NCBI RefSeq assembly: GCF_019049255.1
Contig: NZ_JAGMUJ010000060.1
Coordinates: 1 to 64,000, forward strand
DNA length: 64,000 nucleotides
Source of the DNA: Streptomyces sp. AC558_RSS880
Lineage (GTDB): Bacteria; Actinomycetota; Actinomycetes; Streptomycetales; Streptomycetaceae
Direction of reading: 5' to 3'
Shown: piece after piece, positions 24,756 to 32,720 of the stretch
How the letters are laid out: each line of letters opens with the position of its first letter
How positions within the stretch are numbered: the first letter of the stretch is position 1
The notes under the pieces: generated by a model
Database searches by the model: none
What the model was told of the DNA's origin: nothing
The model's input: the letters and a program-made list of their open reading frames with translations, nothing else
Made by a program: the position numbers and the translations under genes

Positions 24756-24851
24756 CCGCTGGAAAAAGACGTCCTCGTAGCATTCAGGGCATGCTGCGGG
24801 GCAATGATCCGCAGCGGTTCCGTACCGTGAAACGACCCTTAGGGGAGTGTC

Positions 24852-25004
24852 ATGCAACGCTGCATCGTCACCACTGCGACAGCCATCGCCACACTGGGAT
24901 CGGTGCTGATGCTTCTGGCGGCCGGAAACGGTGGCGCTCAGGACGCGGCGACCGCGACGCACCGCACGGTGACGGCGGCGACGGCCGACGATCCGTGGAC
25001 GTGA
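24852..25004 (+). CDS. Small peptide with hydrophobic N-terminus (50 residues), AfsS-like position
   Basis: The ATG follows AGGGGAG. The peptide begins with a possible signal or membrane segment (IVTTATAIATLGSVLMLLAA), followed by Thr/Ala-rich sequence ending TAATADDPWT. It is divergent from the short SARP gene, with the phased TTTCG array between them, and ends 45 bp before the stop of the AfsR-like gene. In S. coelicolor AfsR activates the neighbouring gene for the small repeat protein AfsS. The position is comparable but homology cannot be claimed. The C-terminal coding block is duplicated just after the stop in another frame, so the peptide may have lost a repeat through a frameshift. Confidence 0.6.
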   Translation: MQRCIVTTATAIATLGSVLMLLAAGNGGAQDAATATHRTVTAATADDPWT

Positions 25005-25035
25005 CGGAGGCGACGGCCGACGATCCGTGGACGTG
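24972..25035. repeat. 32-bp tandem duplication at the end of the small peptide gene
   Basis: The copies at 24972-25003 and 25004-25035 differ by one base (C/A). Because 32 is not a multiple of three, the second copy lies in another frame and after the stop codon. It encodes a second ATADDPWT block when read in that frame. Confidence 0.8.
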
Positions 25036-25048
25036 ACGGATCCGTCCC

Positions 25049-28042
25049 TCAGGGCCGCACCAGTTCGAAGAGTCCTTCCGACTCGATCTGCTCCACCTGC
25101 TCGACCAGCGTCAGCAGCCGGGCCGTCCGGTCCTGCCAGACATGAGCACCGACCTCGGCGAAGAGATCGGCCGCCGTCTTGAAGCAGGACACGGCCGAGT
25201 CCCTGTCGCCGAGCAGCGCCCGGACACAGCCGAGTGCGACTCCGGCCCGCGCCTGCAGGTAGCGGTCCGGAACCATGCCGGCGGTCACCAGCGCCTGCTC
25301 CAGCACCGTTTCCGCCGTCTCGGTCCTGTTCTGGCGCCACAGCGCCTCGCCCAGCGCACGCAGGGTGTGGGCCTCACCGCGACGGTCACCGCTGTCGCGC
25401 ACCAGCTCCAGCGCGCGTCGGCAGGCCCTCTCCGCTCGTTCGCCGTCGCCCTGGTGGATCAGCGCCTCGGCCAGACGGACCGTGCTCTGCGCCTCACCGC
25501 GCACGGTTCCCAGGCCACGGCTCTTGGCGACGGCCTCCGAGGACAGCACCAGACTGGCCTGCAGGTGGCCCCGCTCCAGCTCGATCTGGGACAGCAGACC
25601 GAGCATGTGAGCCTCCGCGTAGTGGTCTCCGACCGCGCGGAAGAGTTCCAGGGAGCGCTGCCCCAGCTCCCGTGCCGCTTCGAGATCCTCCCGATGGCGT
25701 TCGCACAGGGCCAGGTTGCGGAGCACCAGGGCAGACCCCCTCTGCCCCTCCTCCCCGCCCACCTCCTCGAACAGGCGCAGAGCGGGCTGGAGGTGGCCGA
25801 AGGCGGCCTCGTGCTCCCAGGAAACGATCTCGAGCGTGCCGAGCGAATGCAGCATCACGGCCTCGCCGAGCCGGTCGCCGACCCGCCGCGCGGCGAACAG
25901 CGCCAGCTCGCTGCAGAAACGCCAGTCCTCCAGGTAGTTGCGGTTCTGGAAGAGGGTGACGCTGGTGATGGCGAGATCCCAGGCGTACGCGGCCTCCCCC
26001 TCGGCGGCGGTCTGATCCACCAGGCCGGTGATCGAACCGCGTTCGCTCTCGAACCACTCCATCGGGTCCTCGAGCAGGCCCTGTGTCAGACGACCGGGCA
26101 GCGACTGCGGACGAGCGGGGCCGTGGGTGATCGTGTAGTCACCGCCGTACAGCTTGCGATGAGCCTCCGAGGCGAGCCCGAGCCAGGCGCCGGCGGCGCG
26201 TTGCAGCGCCGCGCGCCGTTCGTCCTCCGAGTCCTCGGCGAGCGCCACTTCACGGGCGAACAGCCGGGGCAGGTCCTGGAAGCGGTAGCGCACATGACCG
26301 GTGGTGGTGGAGAGCGGCACCAGCATCTGGGCGTCGACCAGCTCCTCGATGAGATCCTCCGCGTCGCGCGGGTCGACGTCGAGGAGCGCGGCCCCGGCCC
26401 AGGGCGCGAAGTCGGGCACGTTCAGGAATCCGAGCAGCCGGAACATGCGGGCGGTGGTGGCCGGCAGGTCGCGGTAGCTCAGCCGGAGTCCGGCCCGGAC
26501 GCCACGCTCGTCCGGGCTGAGCTCGTCGAGTCTGCGGTGCTGGTCCTCCAGCCGGGACACCAGGGTGCGCACCGACCAGTGGGGCTTGGCGGCGAGCCGG
26601 GCGGCCGCGATGCGCAGTGCGAGGGGCAGCCGGTCGCACAAGGCGCTGAGCCGGGCGGCGGCCACCGGATCCGCGCCCAGCCTGCCGTCCGCGGCGACCT
26701 TGGCGAGCAGGGCGATGGACTCGTCCTGCCCCAGCACGTCCAGGCGCAGCGGGACGAAGGCGTAGTCACCGGCGAGCGCGCCGCCCATGGGGTCACGGCT
26801 GGTGACCAGGACGCAGCACCGGCCCGAGCCGGGCAGCAGGGGGTGTATCTGCCGGAAGGAGCGGGCGTTGTCCAGGACGATCAGTACGCGCTGGCCGTCG
26901 AGGACGCTGCGGAACAGAGCGGCCCGCTCATGCGGATCGGTGGGGACCTCGGGGCCGGGCACGCCGAGGGCGCGCAGGAACCGGTCGAGCACGGCGCTGG
27001 GACGGCGGGGGGCTTCCTCGTCGTAGCCGCGCATGTCGGCGAACAACTGCCCGTCGGGGAACCGGCCGACGACCTGGTGGGCCCAGCGGACGGCAAGGGC
27101 GGTCTTGCCCACGCCGCCGATGCCGGTGATCGAACCGACCGGCAGGGCCGGACCGTCGAGGAAGTCCAGCAGCCGGTCCAGGGTGGCGAGTTCGGCGTTG
27201 CGTCCGGTGAACGAGGCGACGCTGGAGGGCAGATGGGCCGGAACGGTGGGGGAGGGGGCCGATGCCACGGCGTTGGCCGCAGGGATCAGCCGCGGGGAGT
27301 CGGCGAGGATCTGCTCGTGCAACTCCTGGAGGACGGGCCCGGGATCGATGCCGAGTTCGTCGGCGAGGAGCCGTCGGCCCTCGCGGTACGTCTCCATCGC
27401 CGCGGCGCGCTGCCCCGACCGGTACTGGGCGAGCATGAGGTGCGCGATGGCCTGCTCCCGCAGCGGGTGCTCCCGTACGAAGGCGGCCAGTTCGCCGCTC
27501 ACCGCACGGTGCTGGCCGAGTTCCAGGCGCAGTCCCATGTACTCCTCGTACACGTCGAGCCGCATCTCGGCCAGCCGTGCCGCCTCGGCCTCGACGCGTT
27601 GGGCCGCGATGCCGTCCAGAGCGGGGCCGCGCCACATGGCGATGGCCTCGTCGAAGCGTGCGCAGGCCTCTTCGAGCCGGCCGCTGCGGGCGGCCTCGCG
27701 TCCCAGCGCGACCCGCTCCTCGAATTCCACGGCGTCGATGCGGTGGTCGCCGGTGAACAGCATGTAGCCGGGGTGGCTGGTGACGAGCAGGTCGTCGACC
27801 CCGGCCGCCGCCTTGAGCGTCTTGCGCAGTGCCGAGACACAGATCGCGATCTGGTTGCGGGCCGTCTGCGGTGGGCTGCCGTTCCATACGGCGTCGGCGA
27901 GCGTGTCGACCGAGACGATCCGGTCCGGTGCCAGCAGCAGCATGGACATGATGGTGCGCTGACGGGCGCCGGTGAGAACGATCGGTTGCTCGCCGGCGCT
28001 GATGTCCAACGGCCCCAGGATCCTGAACACCACCTGAAGCAC
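25049..28042 (-). CDS. AfsR-like SARP regulator with NB-ARC and TPR domains
   Basis: A 997-residue regulator with the complete AfsR architecture. The GTG at 28042 is preceded by AGGAGG six bases away. Domains in order: OmpR-like winged helix (residues about 5-100), activation domain (about 105-250, ending LLADELGIDPGPVLQELHEQ), NB-ARC ATPase (about 285-560; P-loop GIGGVGKTALAV, VLDNA, CDRLPLALRIAAARLA), a winged-helix section, and tetratricopeptide repeats from about 690 to the end. AfsR-type proteins integrate phosphorylation or ligand signals and activate antibiotic genes. Two such regulators side by side imply layered control of the supercluster. The gene is 100 bp downstream of the carboxylase epsilon gene in the same direction, with a 16-bp palindrome between them. 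Confidence 0.95.
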   Translation of the reverse strand: MLQVVFRILGPLDISAGEQPIVLTGARQRTIMSMLLLAPDRIVSVDTLADAVWNGSPPQTARNQIAICVSALRKTLKAAAGVDDLLVTSHPGYMLFTGDHRIDAVEFEERVALGREAARSGRLEEACARFDEAIAMWRGPALDGIAAQRVEAEAARLAEMRLDVYEEYMGLRLELGQHRAVSGELAAFVREHPLREQAIAHLMLAQYRSGQRAAAMETYREGRRLLADELGIDPGPVLQELHEQILADSPRLIPAANAVASAPSPTVPAHLPSSVASFTGRNAELATLDRLLDFLDGPALPVGSITGIGGVGKTALAVRWAHQVVGRFPDGQLFADMRGYDEEAPRRPSAVLDRFLRALGVPGPEVPTDPHERAALFRSVLDGQRVLIVLDNARSFRQIHPLLPGSGRCCVLVTSRDPMGGALAGDYAFVPLRLDVLGQDESIALLAKVAADGRLGADPVAAARLSALCDRLPLALRIAAARLAAKPHWSVRTLVSRLEDQHRRLDELSPDERGVRAGLRLSYRDLPATTARMFRLLGFLNVPDFAPWAGAALLDVDPRDAEDLIEELVDAQMLVPLSTTTGHVRYRFQDLPRLFAREVALAEDSEDERRAALQRAAGAWLGLASEAHRKLYGGDYTITHGPARPQSLPGRLTQGLLEDPMEWFESERGSITGLVDQTAAEGEAAYAWDLAITSVTLFQNRNYLEDWRFCSELALFAARRVGDRLGEAVMLHSLGTLEIVSWEHEAAFGHLQPALRLFEEVGGEEGQRGSALVLRNLALCERHREDLEAARELGQRSLELFRAVGDHYAEAHMLGLLSQIELERGHLQASLVLSSEAVAKSRGLGTVRGEAQSTVRLAEALIHQGDGERAERACRRALELVRDSGDRRGEAHTLRALGEALWRQNRTETAETVLEQALVTAGMVPDRYLQARAGVALGCVRALLGDRDSAVSCFKTAADLFAEVGAHVWQDRTARLLTLVEQVEQIESEGLFELVRP

Positions 28043-28136
28043 GAGCTGCCTCCTGACATCGCGGCCGACCTCTGCGGTACCCGTTCATGCCGCTTTTGTA
28101 CTGATTAGCAGGGCGGTCGGGGGTCGACAACGAAGA

Positions 28137-28152
28137 TGGCAGCTAGCTGCCA
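28137..28152. promoter_or_regulatory. 16-bp perfect palindrome upstream of the AfsR-like gene
   Basis: TGGCAGCTAGCTGCCA is perfectly self-complementary. It lies 95 bp upstream of the AfsR-like start and overlaps the TAG stop of the carboxylase epsilon gene. It may be an operator. Confidence 0.45.
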
Positions 28153-28379
28153 GCCGAGCGCCTGGCCGCCCTCCAGGAAAGTGGCGCGACGCGTTCGGGA
28201 CGGTCCCATTCCGCGGCCCTCGGCCCTTGCTCGGATCCGGTGCCGTCGTCGTCCTCCGCGGTGCTCGCCAGGGCGGTGAGCAGGAGCGTGACGGCAGCGA
28301 GTTCCTCGGCGGAGGGACTGCCGCTGATGACCTTGAACAGGGTGGGGCCGAGAGGCCCGTCGAGCACTGACACCGGCAT
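28143..28379 (-). CDS. Acyl-CoA carboxylase epsilon subunit (AccE/PccE-like)
   Basis: A 78-residue protein with the hallmarks of actinobacterial acyl-CoA carboxylase epsilon subunits: FKVISGSPSAEELAAVTLLL near the N-terminus, an acidic linker and a Trp-rich C-terminal segment (AEWDRPERVAPLSWRAARR). The ATG at 28379 follows GAGGAG. It lies 11 bp downstream of the beta subunit gene. Epsilon subunits bind and stimulate the beta carboxyltransferase. Together they should make malonyl-CoA for the PKS, using a biotinylated alpha subunit encoded elsewhere. Confidence 0.88.
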   Translation of the reverse strand: MPVSVLDGPLGPTLFKVISGSPSAEELAAVTLLLTALASTAEDDDGTGSEQGPRAAEWDRPERVAPLSWRAARRSAGS

Positions 28380-28390
28380 GCCGGTCTCCT

Positions 28391-29938
28391 CTACATCGGT
28401 GGGTTGCCGTGCTTGCGGGAGGGAAGCGGGCTGTGCTTGGCGCGGAGCATGGAGAGCGCGCCGATCAGCGCGGAGCGGGTGTCGGCCGGGTCGATCACGT
28501 CGTCGACGAGGCCGCGTTCGACCGCGTAGTACGGGTGCATCAGCTCGGACTTGTACTCCTTGACCAGCTGCTCGCGCACCGCCTCGGGATCCTGGGCCGC
28601 CTGGATCTGCCGCCGGAAGACCACGTTGGCGGCGCCCTCGGCGCCCATCACGGCGATCTCGTTGCTCGGCCAGGCGAGCGAGACGTCCGTGCCGATGGAG
28701 CGGGAGTCCATGACGATGTAGGCGCCGCCGTACGCCTTGCGCAGGATCACCTGCACCCGGGGCACGGTGGCGTTGCAGTACGCGTACAGGAGCTTGGCCC
28801 CGTGCCGGATGATTCCGCCGTGCTCCTGGTCGACCCCGGGCAGGAAGCCGGGCACGTCGACCAGGGTCACCAGCGGGATGTTGAAGGCGTCGCACAGCTG
28901 GACGAAGCGCGCGGCCTTCTCCGACGAGTGGATGTCGAGCACGCCCGCGAAGGACTGCGGCTGGTTGGCGACCACGCCGACCACCTGGCCGTCCAGCCTG
29001 GCGAGAGCCGTGACGACACTGGTGGCCCAGCGCTCGTGCACCTCCATGTAATCGCCGTCGTCGACGAGTTCCGCGATCACCTGGTGCATGTCGTACGGAC
29101 GGCTGCCGTCGAGCGGCACCAGTTCCAGCAACCGCTCGCACCGCCGGTCGGCCGGATCACCCGAGCGCACGTCCGGCGGAGTCTCGCGGTTGTTGGCCGG
29201 GAGCATGGAGAGCAGATAGCGGACCTCGGCGAGGCAGGTCTCCTCGTCGTCGTAGACGAAGTGCGCGACGCCGGAGGTCTCGGCGTGCACGTCGGCCCCG
29301 CCGAGACCGTTCTGTGTGATCTCCTCACCGGTCACGGCCTTGACGACGTCGGGGCCGGTGATGAACATCTGCGAGGTGTCCCGGACCATGAAGACGAAAT
29401 CGGTGAGGGCCGGGCTGTAGGCCGCGCCTCCCGCGCAGGGTCCGAGCATCACACTGATCTGCGGAATCACGCCCGAGGCCATGGTGTTGCGCCGGAAGAT
29501 CCCGCCGTAGCCCGCGAGTGCCTGGACGCCCTCCTGGATCCGGGCGCCGGCGCCGTCGTTGAGGGAGACCAAAGGGGCGCCGGCGGCGATCGCGAGGTCC
29601 ATCACCTTGTGGATCTTCGCGGCGTGGGCCTCGCCGAGCGCGCCGCCGAAGATCCGGAAGTCGTGGGCGAAGGCGAAGACCGTACGGCCCTCGACCTTGC
29701 CCCAGCCGGTCACCACGCCGTCGGTGTACGGCCTCTTCGCCTCCAGGCCGAACCCGGTCGCCCGGTGCCTGCGCAGTTGCTCGATCTCGGTGAACGAGTT
29801 CTCGTCGAAGAGGAGCGCGAGGCGTTCGCGCGCGGTCAGCTTCCCCCTGGCGTGCTGGGCCTCGGTGGCTCGGGGAACGCCTTCGAGGACCTCGTCGCGG
29901 ATCAGTGTCAGCTCGTCCACCCGGTCGCGCATCGTCAT
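28391..29938 (-). CDS. Acyl-CoA carboxylase beta subunit (carboxyltransferase)
   Basis: A 515-residue carboxyltransferase of the AccB/PccB family with both crotonase-like halves. Visible features are GARIQEGVQALAGYG and GGAAYSPALTDF in the N-terminal half, and VDVPGFLPGVDQEHGGIIRHG with AYGGAYIVMDSRS in the C-terminal half. At the residue that selects acyl-CoA size (Asp422 in S. coelicolor PccB, Ile in AccB) this protein has Ile408, pointing to acetyl-CoA and hence malonyl-CoA formation. ATG 29938, with GGAG seven bases upstream, is preferred over an upstream TTG. It is part of a minus-strand operon: polyprenyl synthase homologue, beta subunit, epsilon subunit. It probably feeds the PKS and FabD. 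Confidence 0.95.
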   Translation of the reverse strand: MTMRDRVDELTLIRDEVLEGVPRATEAQHARGKLTARERLALLFDENSFTEIEQLRRHRATGFGLEAKRPYTDGVVTGWGKVEGRTVFAFAHDFRIFGGALGEAHAAKIHKVMDLAIAAGAPLVSLNDGAGARIQEGVQALAGYGGIFRRNTMASGVIPQISVMLGPCAGGAAYSPALTDFVFMVRDTSQMFITGPDVVKAVTGEEITQNGLGGADVHAETSGVAHFVYDDEETCLAEVRYLLSMLPANNRETPPDVRSGDPADRRCERLLELVPLDGSRPYDMHQVIAELVDDGDYMEVHERWATSVVTALARLDGQVVGVVANQPQSFAGVLDIHSSEKAARFVQLCDAFNIPLVTLVDVPGFLPGVDQEHGGIIRHGAKLLYAYCNATVPRVQVILRKAYGGAYIVMDSRSIGTDVSLAWPSNEIAVMGAEGAANVVFRRQIQAAQDPEAVREQLVKEYKSELMHPYYAVERGLVDDVIDPADTRSALIGALSMLRAKHSPLPSRKHGNPPM

Positions 29939-29948
29939 GGACAACTCC

Positions 29949-30935
29949 TCATCGGATCAAGCCGGTTCGTAGGGCCACGACGTCGCAGAGCGCGTACAGC
30001 GCGCGGCGCGCGGGCAGCGGGGGCAGGATGCCGACCGCCGAGACGGCGGCGGCCAGCCGCTCGTGCAGGGCGGCCTCGGCACGCCGGGTGGCGGGGGAGG
30101 CGCGCAGCAGTTCCAGGGCCCGCCGCCGGGCCGCCCCGGTCGTCGCGCCGTCCGTGACCAGGCGGCGCAGTTCCGCCCCGCGCGCGGTGGTGTCGGTCCG
30201 GGCGAGGAGCCGCGGCAGACCGGGGGCCCCGGTGAACGGATCTCCCCGGGCCCCGTCGCCCCCGTCCCCGGCCGGTGCGGTCACGGCGAGCAGGTCGTCG
30301 GCGATCCGGAGGGCGGCACCGAGGTGCTCACCGTAGCCGATCAGGGCCCGTACCCAGCCGGCGCGGGTGCCGGCCTGAAGCGCTCCGACGCCGAGGGACA
30401 GGGAGAGCAACGCGGCGGTGGCACCCGCGGTCACCTCGAAGTAGTGGGCGACGGGGTCCTCCCCGGGAGCCGGCCCGGCGAGTTGGCGCAGTTGTGCCCC
30501 GACGAGCCGTCCCGCGGTCCGGGCGTTGAGCTCCAGGGCCCGGGGCCCGAGGCCCGCGGCCAGCTGGGCGGATCGGGCCAGCAGCCAGTCGGCGCCGGAC
30601 TCCGCGCCGGCGACCGACGACACGTGCAGCAGCTCCACCATGACGGCCGCCTCGGTCACCCCGTTCTCCCACGACTCACCGAACTCGGCGCCGAGCAGGA
30701 CGAGGAAGGGACGCAGTCGTCCGCCCGCCGACCCGCCGAGGAGGTCGGACACATCGGCGACTCCGGGCCTCGGGGCACCGCTCACGTGGCCCCGCAGGCG
30801 CCCCTCGACCACCTCCAGCGCTTCGGACATGCGCGACTCGAACTCCGGCTGTGCCAGGCCGAGCAGCCCCGGAAGCGACGACTCCTGACGCACCGGTGCC
30901 GACGTCACGGCCACGCGCATGTGCATGAGACCCAC
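29949..30935 (-). CDS. Degenerate polyprenyl diphosphate synthase homologue, predicted inactive
   Basis: The 328-residue protein clearly derives from a trans-prenyl diphosphate synthase and aligns with the intact enzyme at 40934-41965 (for example GRLRPFLVLLGAEFG, RTAGRLVGAQLRQLAGPA, YGEHLGAALRIADDLL). The first Asp-rich motif is missing: after VMVELLHVSSV about 20 residues covering the DDxxD and following Arg are deleted. The second motif is DDLLA instead of DDLLD, and the GKR substrate lysine is changed (GGR). Catalysis is therefore not expected. The GTG start has GAGGAG eight bases upstream. It heads the carboxylase operon. It may be a regulatory partner of the intact synthase, as in heterodimeric prenyl synthases, or a protein with a new role. 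Confidence 0.88.
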   Translation of the reverse strand: MGLMHMRVAVTSAPVRQESSLPGLLGLAQPEFESRMSEALEVVEGRLRGHVSGAPRPGVADVSDLLGGSAGGRLRPFLVLLGAEFGESWENGVTEAAVMVELLHVSSVAGAESGADWLLARSAQLAAGLGPRALELNARTAGRLVGAQLRQLAGPAPGEDPVAHYFEVTAGATAALLSLSLGVGALQAGTRAGWVRALIGYGEHLGAALRIADDLLAVTAPAGDGGDGARGDPFTGAPGLPRLLARTDTTARGAELRRLVTDGATTGAARRRALELLRASPATRRAEAALHERLAAAVSAVGILPPLPARRALYALCDVVALRTGLIR

Positions 30936-31135
30936 GCGGGTAACTCCTCTGTATCACCGACGGCGTAACTCGTCCTCGTCCGGAAATGGGTGGTCAACGA
31001 AGACTGACAGTGCACTCGATTCCCTCCCACAGAGGTGACATGAAGGTGCCAACCTTTCCCTCCATAACCTGCCGGTAAAAAAGAGCCATTACTCTCACGG
31101 ATCGAAGAACTTGCAGCCGAGCCAAGGAATTGAAT
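30936..31135. promoter_or_regulatory. Divergent promoter region with weak copy of the shared motif
   Basis: This 200-bp gap lies between the divergent polyprenyl synthase homologue and secreted-protein genes. TCCATAACCTGCCGGT at 31061-31076 shares the AACCTGCC core with the sites at 4771, 10662 and 42121 and sits 126 bp upstream of the minus-strand gene. The flanking bases do not match, so this copy is less certain. Confidence 0.4.
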
Positions 31136-31816
31136 ATGGGATACACGCGCCGTGCCGCCGCCGTGACCGCCGCCGTCGGGCTCCTTTCCGTCCTCGGCGG
31201 TACGGCGTCGGCCGCGCCGGTGGCCGACCGTGACACCCCGCGGTCGTGCGGGTCCGTCCGCTTGGCCGGTTCGCTGCCGGTGCCCCCGGCCGGCATGTCC
31301 GTACGGCAGACGGTCACCATCGGGGAGGACTGTGAACCACGACTGGGGCCCGTGCGTCATGTGCCGGCCTCCGCCGCGGCCGGGTCCCCGGCGCGTACCG
31401 GTGTGACGGCCGCCTCGGCCTCCCGGCAGGTCCGCAGCTGGAACGAGATGTACGACTGCTGCAACATCCGGATGACGGGGCTGTACTCGACGGCCACCTG
31501 GAGCACCGCCGACGGCCGGATCGACTCCGCCGCCACCACCGCGACACAGGAGTGGAACCGCGAGCCGTGGAACGCCGGCTGGTCGCTGAAGTCCGCCACC
31601 GACAAGCAGGACTGCGCCACCGATTGCTCCGTCGTCAACCACGAGGCCCACGCGGACTTCACGTACCAGGGCGTCTTCGACCCGACCGGCGAGTGGTACG
31701 CGAACACGCACCACTCGTCCGTGAAGCTGAACGCCGACGCGACCGCGGAGTGCACCTTCGACGTGGAGCTCAGGCACACCTTCGTCGGCTGGAACTGGCA
31801 GCGGGGCTGCGAGTGA
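31136..31816 (+). CDS. Secreted Cys-rich protein of unknown function
   Basis: A 226-residue protein with a clear Sec signal peptide: basic YTRRAA, hydrophobic VTAAVGLLSVLGG and cleavage site ASA-AP. The ATG at 31136 follows AAGGA. The mature part has eight cysteines (in RSCG, EDCE, YDCCN, QDCATDC, AECT and GCE), probably disulphide-bonded, and is Trp-rich towards the end (FVGWNWQRGCE). No catalytic motif is recognised. It is divergent from the carboxylase operon within the biosynthetic region. It might be an immunity or interaction protein, or unrelated to the cluster. Confidence 0.8.
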   Translation: MGYTRRAAAVTAAVGLLSVLGGTASAAPVADRDTPRSCGSVRLAGSLPVPPAGMSVRQTVTIGEDCEPRLGPVRHVPASAAAGSPARTGVTAASASRQVRSWNEMYDCCNIRMTGLYSTATWSTADGRIDSAATTATQEWNREPWNAGWSLKSATDKQDCATDCSVVNHEAHADFTYQGVFDPTGEWYANTHHSSVKLNADATAECTFDVELRHTFVGWNWQRGCE

Positions 31817-31958
31817 CCCTGCCGGGAGCGGTCGGCCGGATCGGTACGGTCCGTACGGGCGGCAGGACCCCGCCGCGTCGGTGAGGAGCGGCCGGCGCCG
31901 CCCCCTTCCCGGAGCCGCCGGGGCGGAGCCGCCGTCCGCACGGCCGCCGGAGGCGGGA

Positions 31959-32720
31959 CTACCGGGAGTGGGCCCGCAGGACCGGGGCGGTGTCCATGCG
32001 CATGTCCCCGAGCTCGTTCGCCGCGTCGACCATCGCACCGAGCAGGAGGCGGTCCGGCGCGGCGGGCATCCGCGGACGCGGCCCGGTCAGGGAGAGGGCG
32101 GCCACCACTTGTCTCCCCATGGCACGTACGGGCACCGCCAGGGAAACGGATTGCGGCGCCATGGCGTCGGGACCGTACGCCCAGCCGCGGCGGCGCACGA
32201 GGGACAGCTGAGCGGCGGTGAAGCGGGCGCCCCGGAGCCCTTCGTACAGTTGCTCGGGTTCCTCCCACGCGAGCAGGACCTGGGCGACCGGGCCCGCCTT
32301 GAGCGACCGTGCCGTGCCCACCGGCAGCCACTCCCGCCCCTGGACGGTGCCGGTGGAGGTGCCGAGACAGATCTGCACCGCGCCGCGGCGGCGCAGGAGA
32401 TGCGCGTCGAAACCGGTCAGGGTGTGCAGGTCCGCTAGGACCGGGGGCGCCGCGCTGACCAGCCGGCTGTGCTGCACCTCCACCGCCATGGTGCCCAGTC
32501 GGGGGCCGAGGACGAACCGGCCCCGGATGTCCCTGGCGAACAGCCCGAGGCTCTCCATGCCGCGCGCGATCCGGTGCACGGTGGGACGTGTGTATCCGCT
32601 CCCGTCCACCAGCTGGGCCAGGGACGCCGGCCCCTTCGCCACCATGTCGAGGAGGATCGAGGCCTTGTCGAGCACTCCGATTCCGCTGGTCGTCTCCGGC
32701 CGTTGCGTCGTGACGGTCAT
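31959..32720 (-). CDS. IclR family transcriptional regulator
   Basis: A 253-residue regulator. The N-terminal winged helix (VLDKASILLDMVAKGPASLA, then YTRPTVHRIARGMESLGL) and the C-terminal ligand-binding domain (LHTLTGFDAHLLRRRG; AVPVRAMGRQVVAALSLTGP) follow the IclR pattern. The ATG overlaps the FabD stop by four bases, so the two genes are translationally coupled. IclR proteins commonly control catabolism or secondary metabolism and bind palindromes. The inverted repeat at 33704-33730 ahead of FabD is a candidate autoregulatory site. Coupling to a malonyltransferase suggests it senses an acyl or aromatic pathway intermediate; this is inference. Confidence 0.92.
   Translation of the reverse strand: MTVTTQRPETTSGIGVLDKASILLDMVAKGPASLAQLVDGSGYTRPTVHRIARGMESLGLFARDIRGRFVLGPRLGTMAVEVQHSRLVSAAPPVLADLHTLTGFDAHLLRRRGAVQICLGTSTGTVQGREWLPVGTARSLKAGPVAQVLLAWEEPEQLYEGLRGARFTAAQLSLVRRRGWAYGPDAMAPQSVSLAVPVRAMGRQVVAALSLTGPRPRMPAAPDRLLLGAMVDAANELGDMRMDTAPVLRAHSR

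Noticed and set aside
25142..28108. Long plus-strand frame opposite the AfsR-like gene
   Set aside because: Low-complexity antisense translation; the minus strand encodes a complete SARP-NB-ARC-TPR protein with a good ribosome-binding site.
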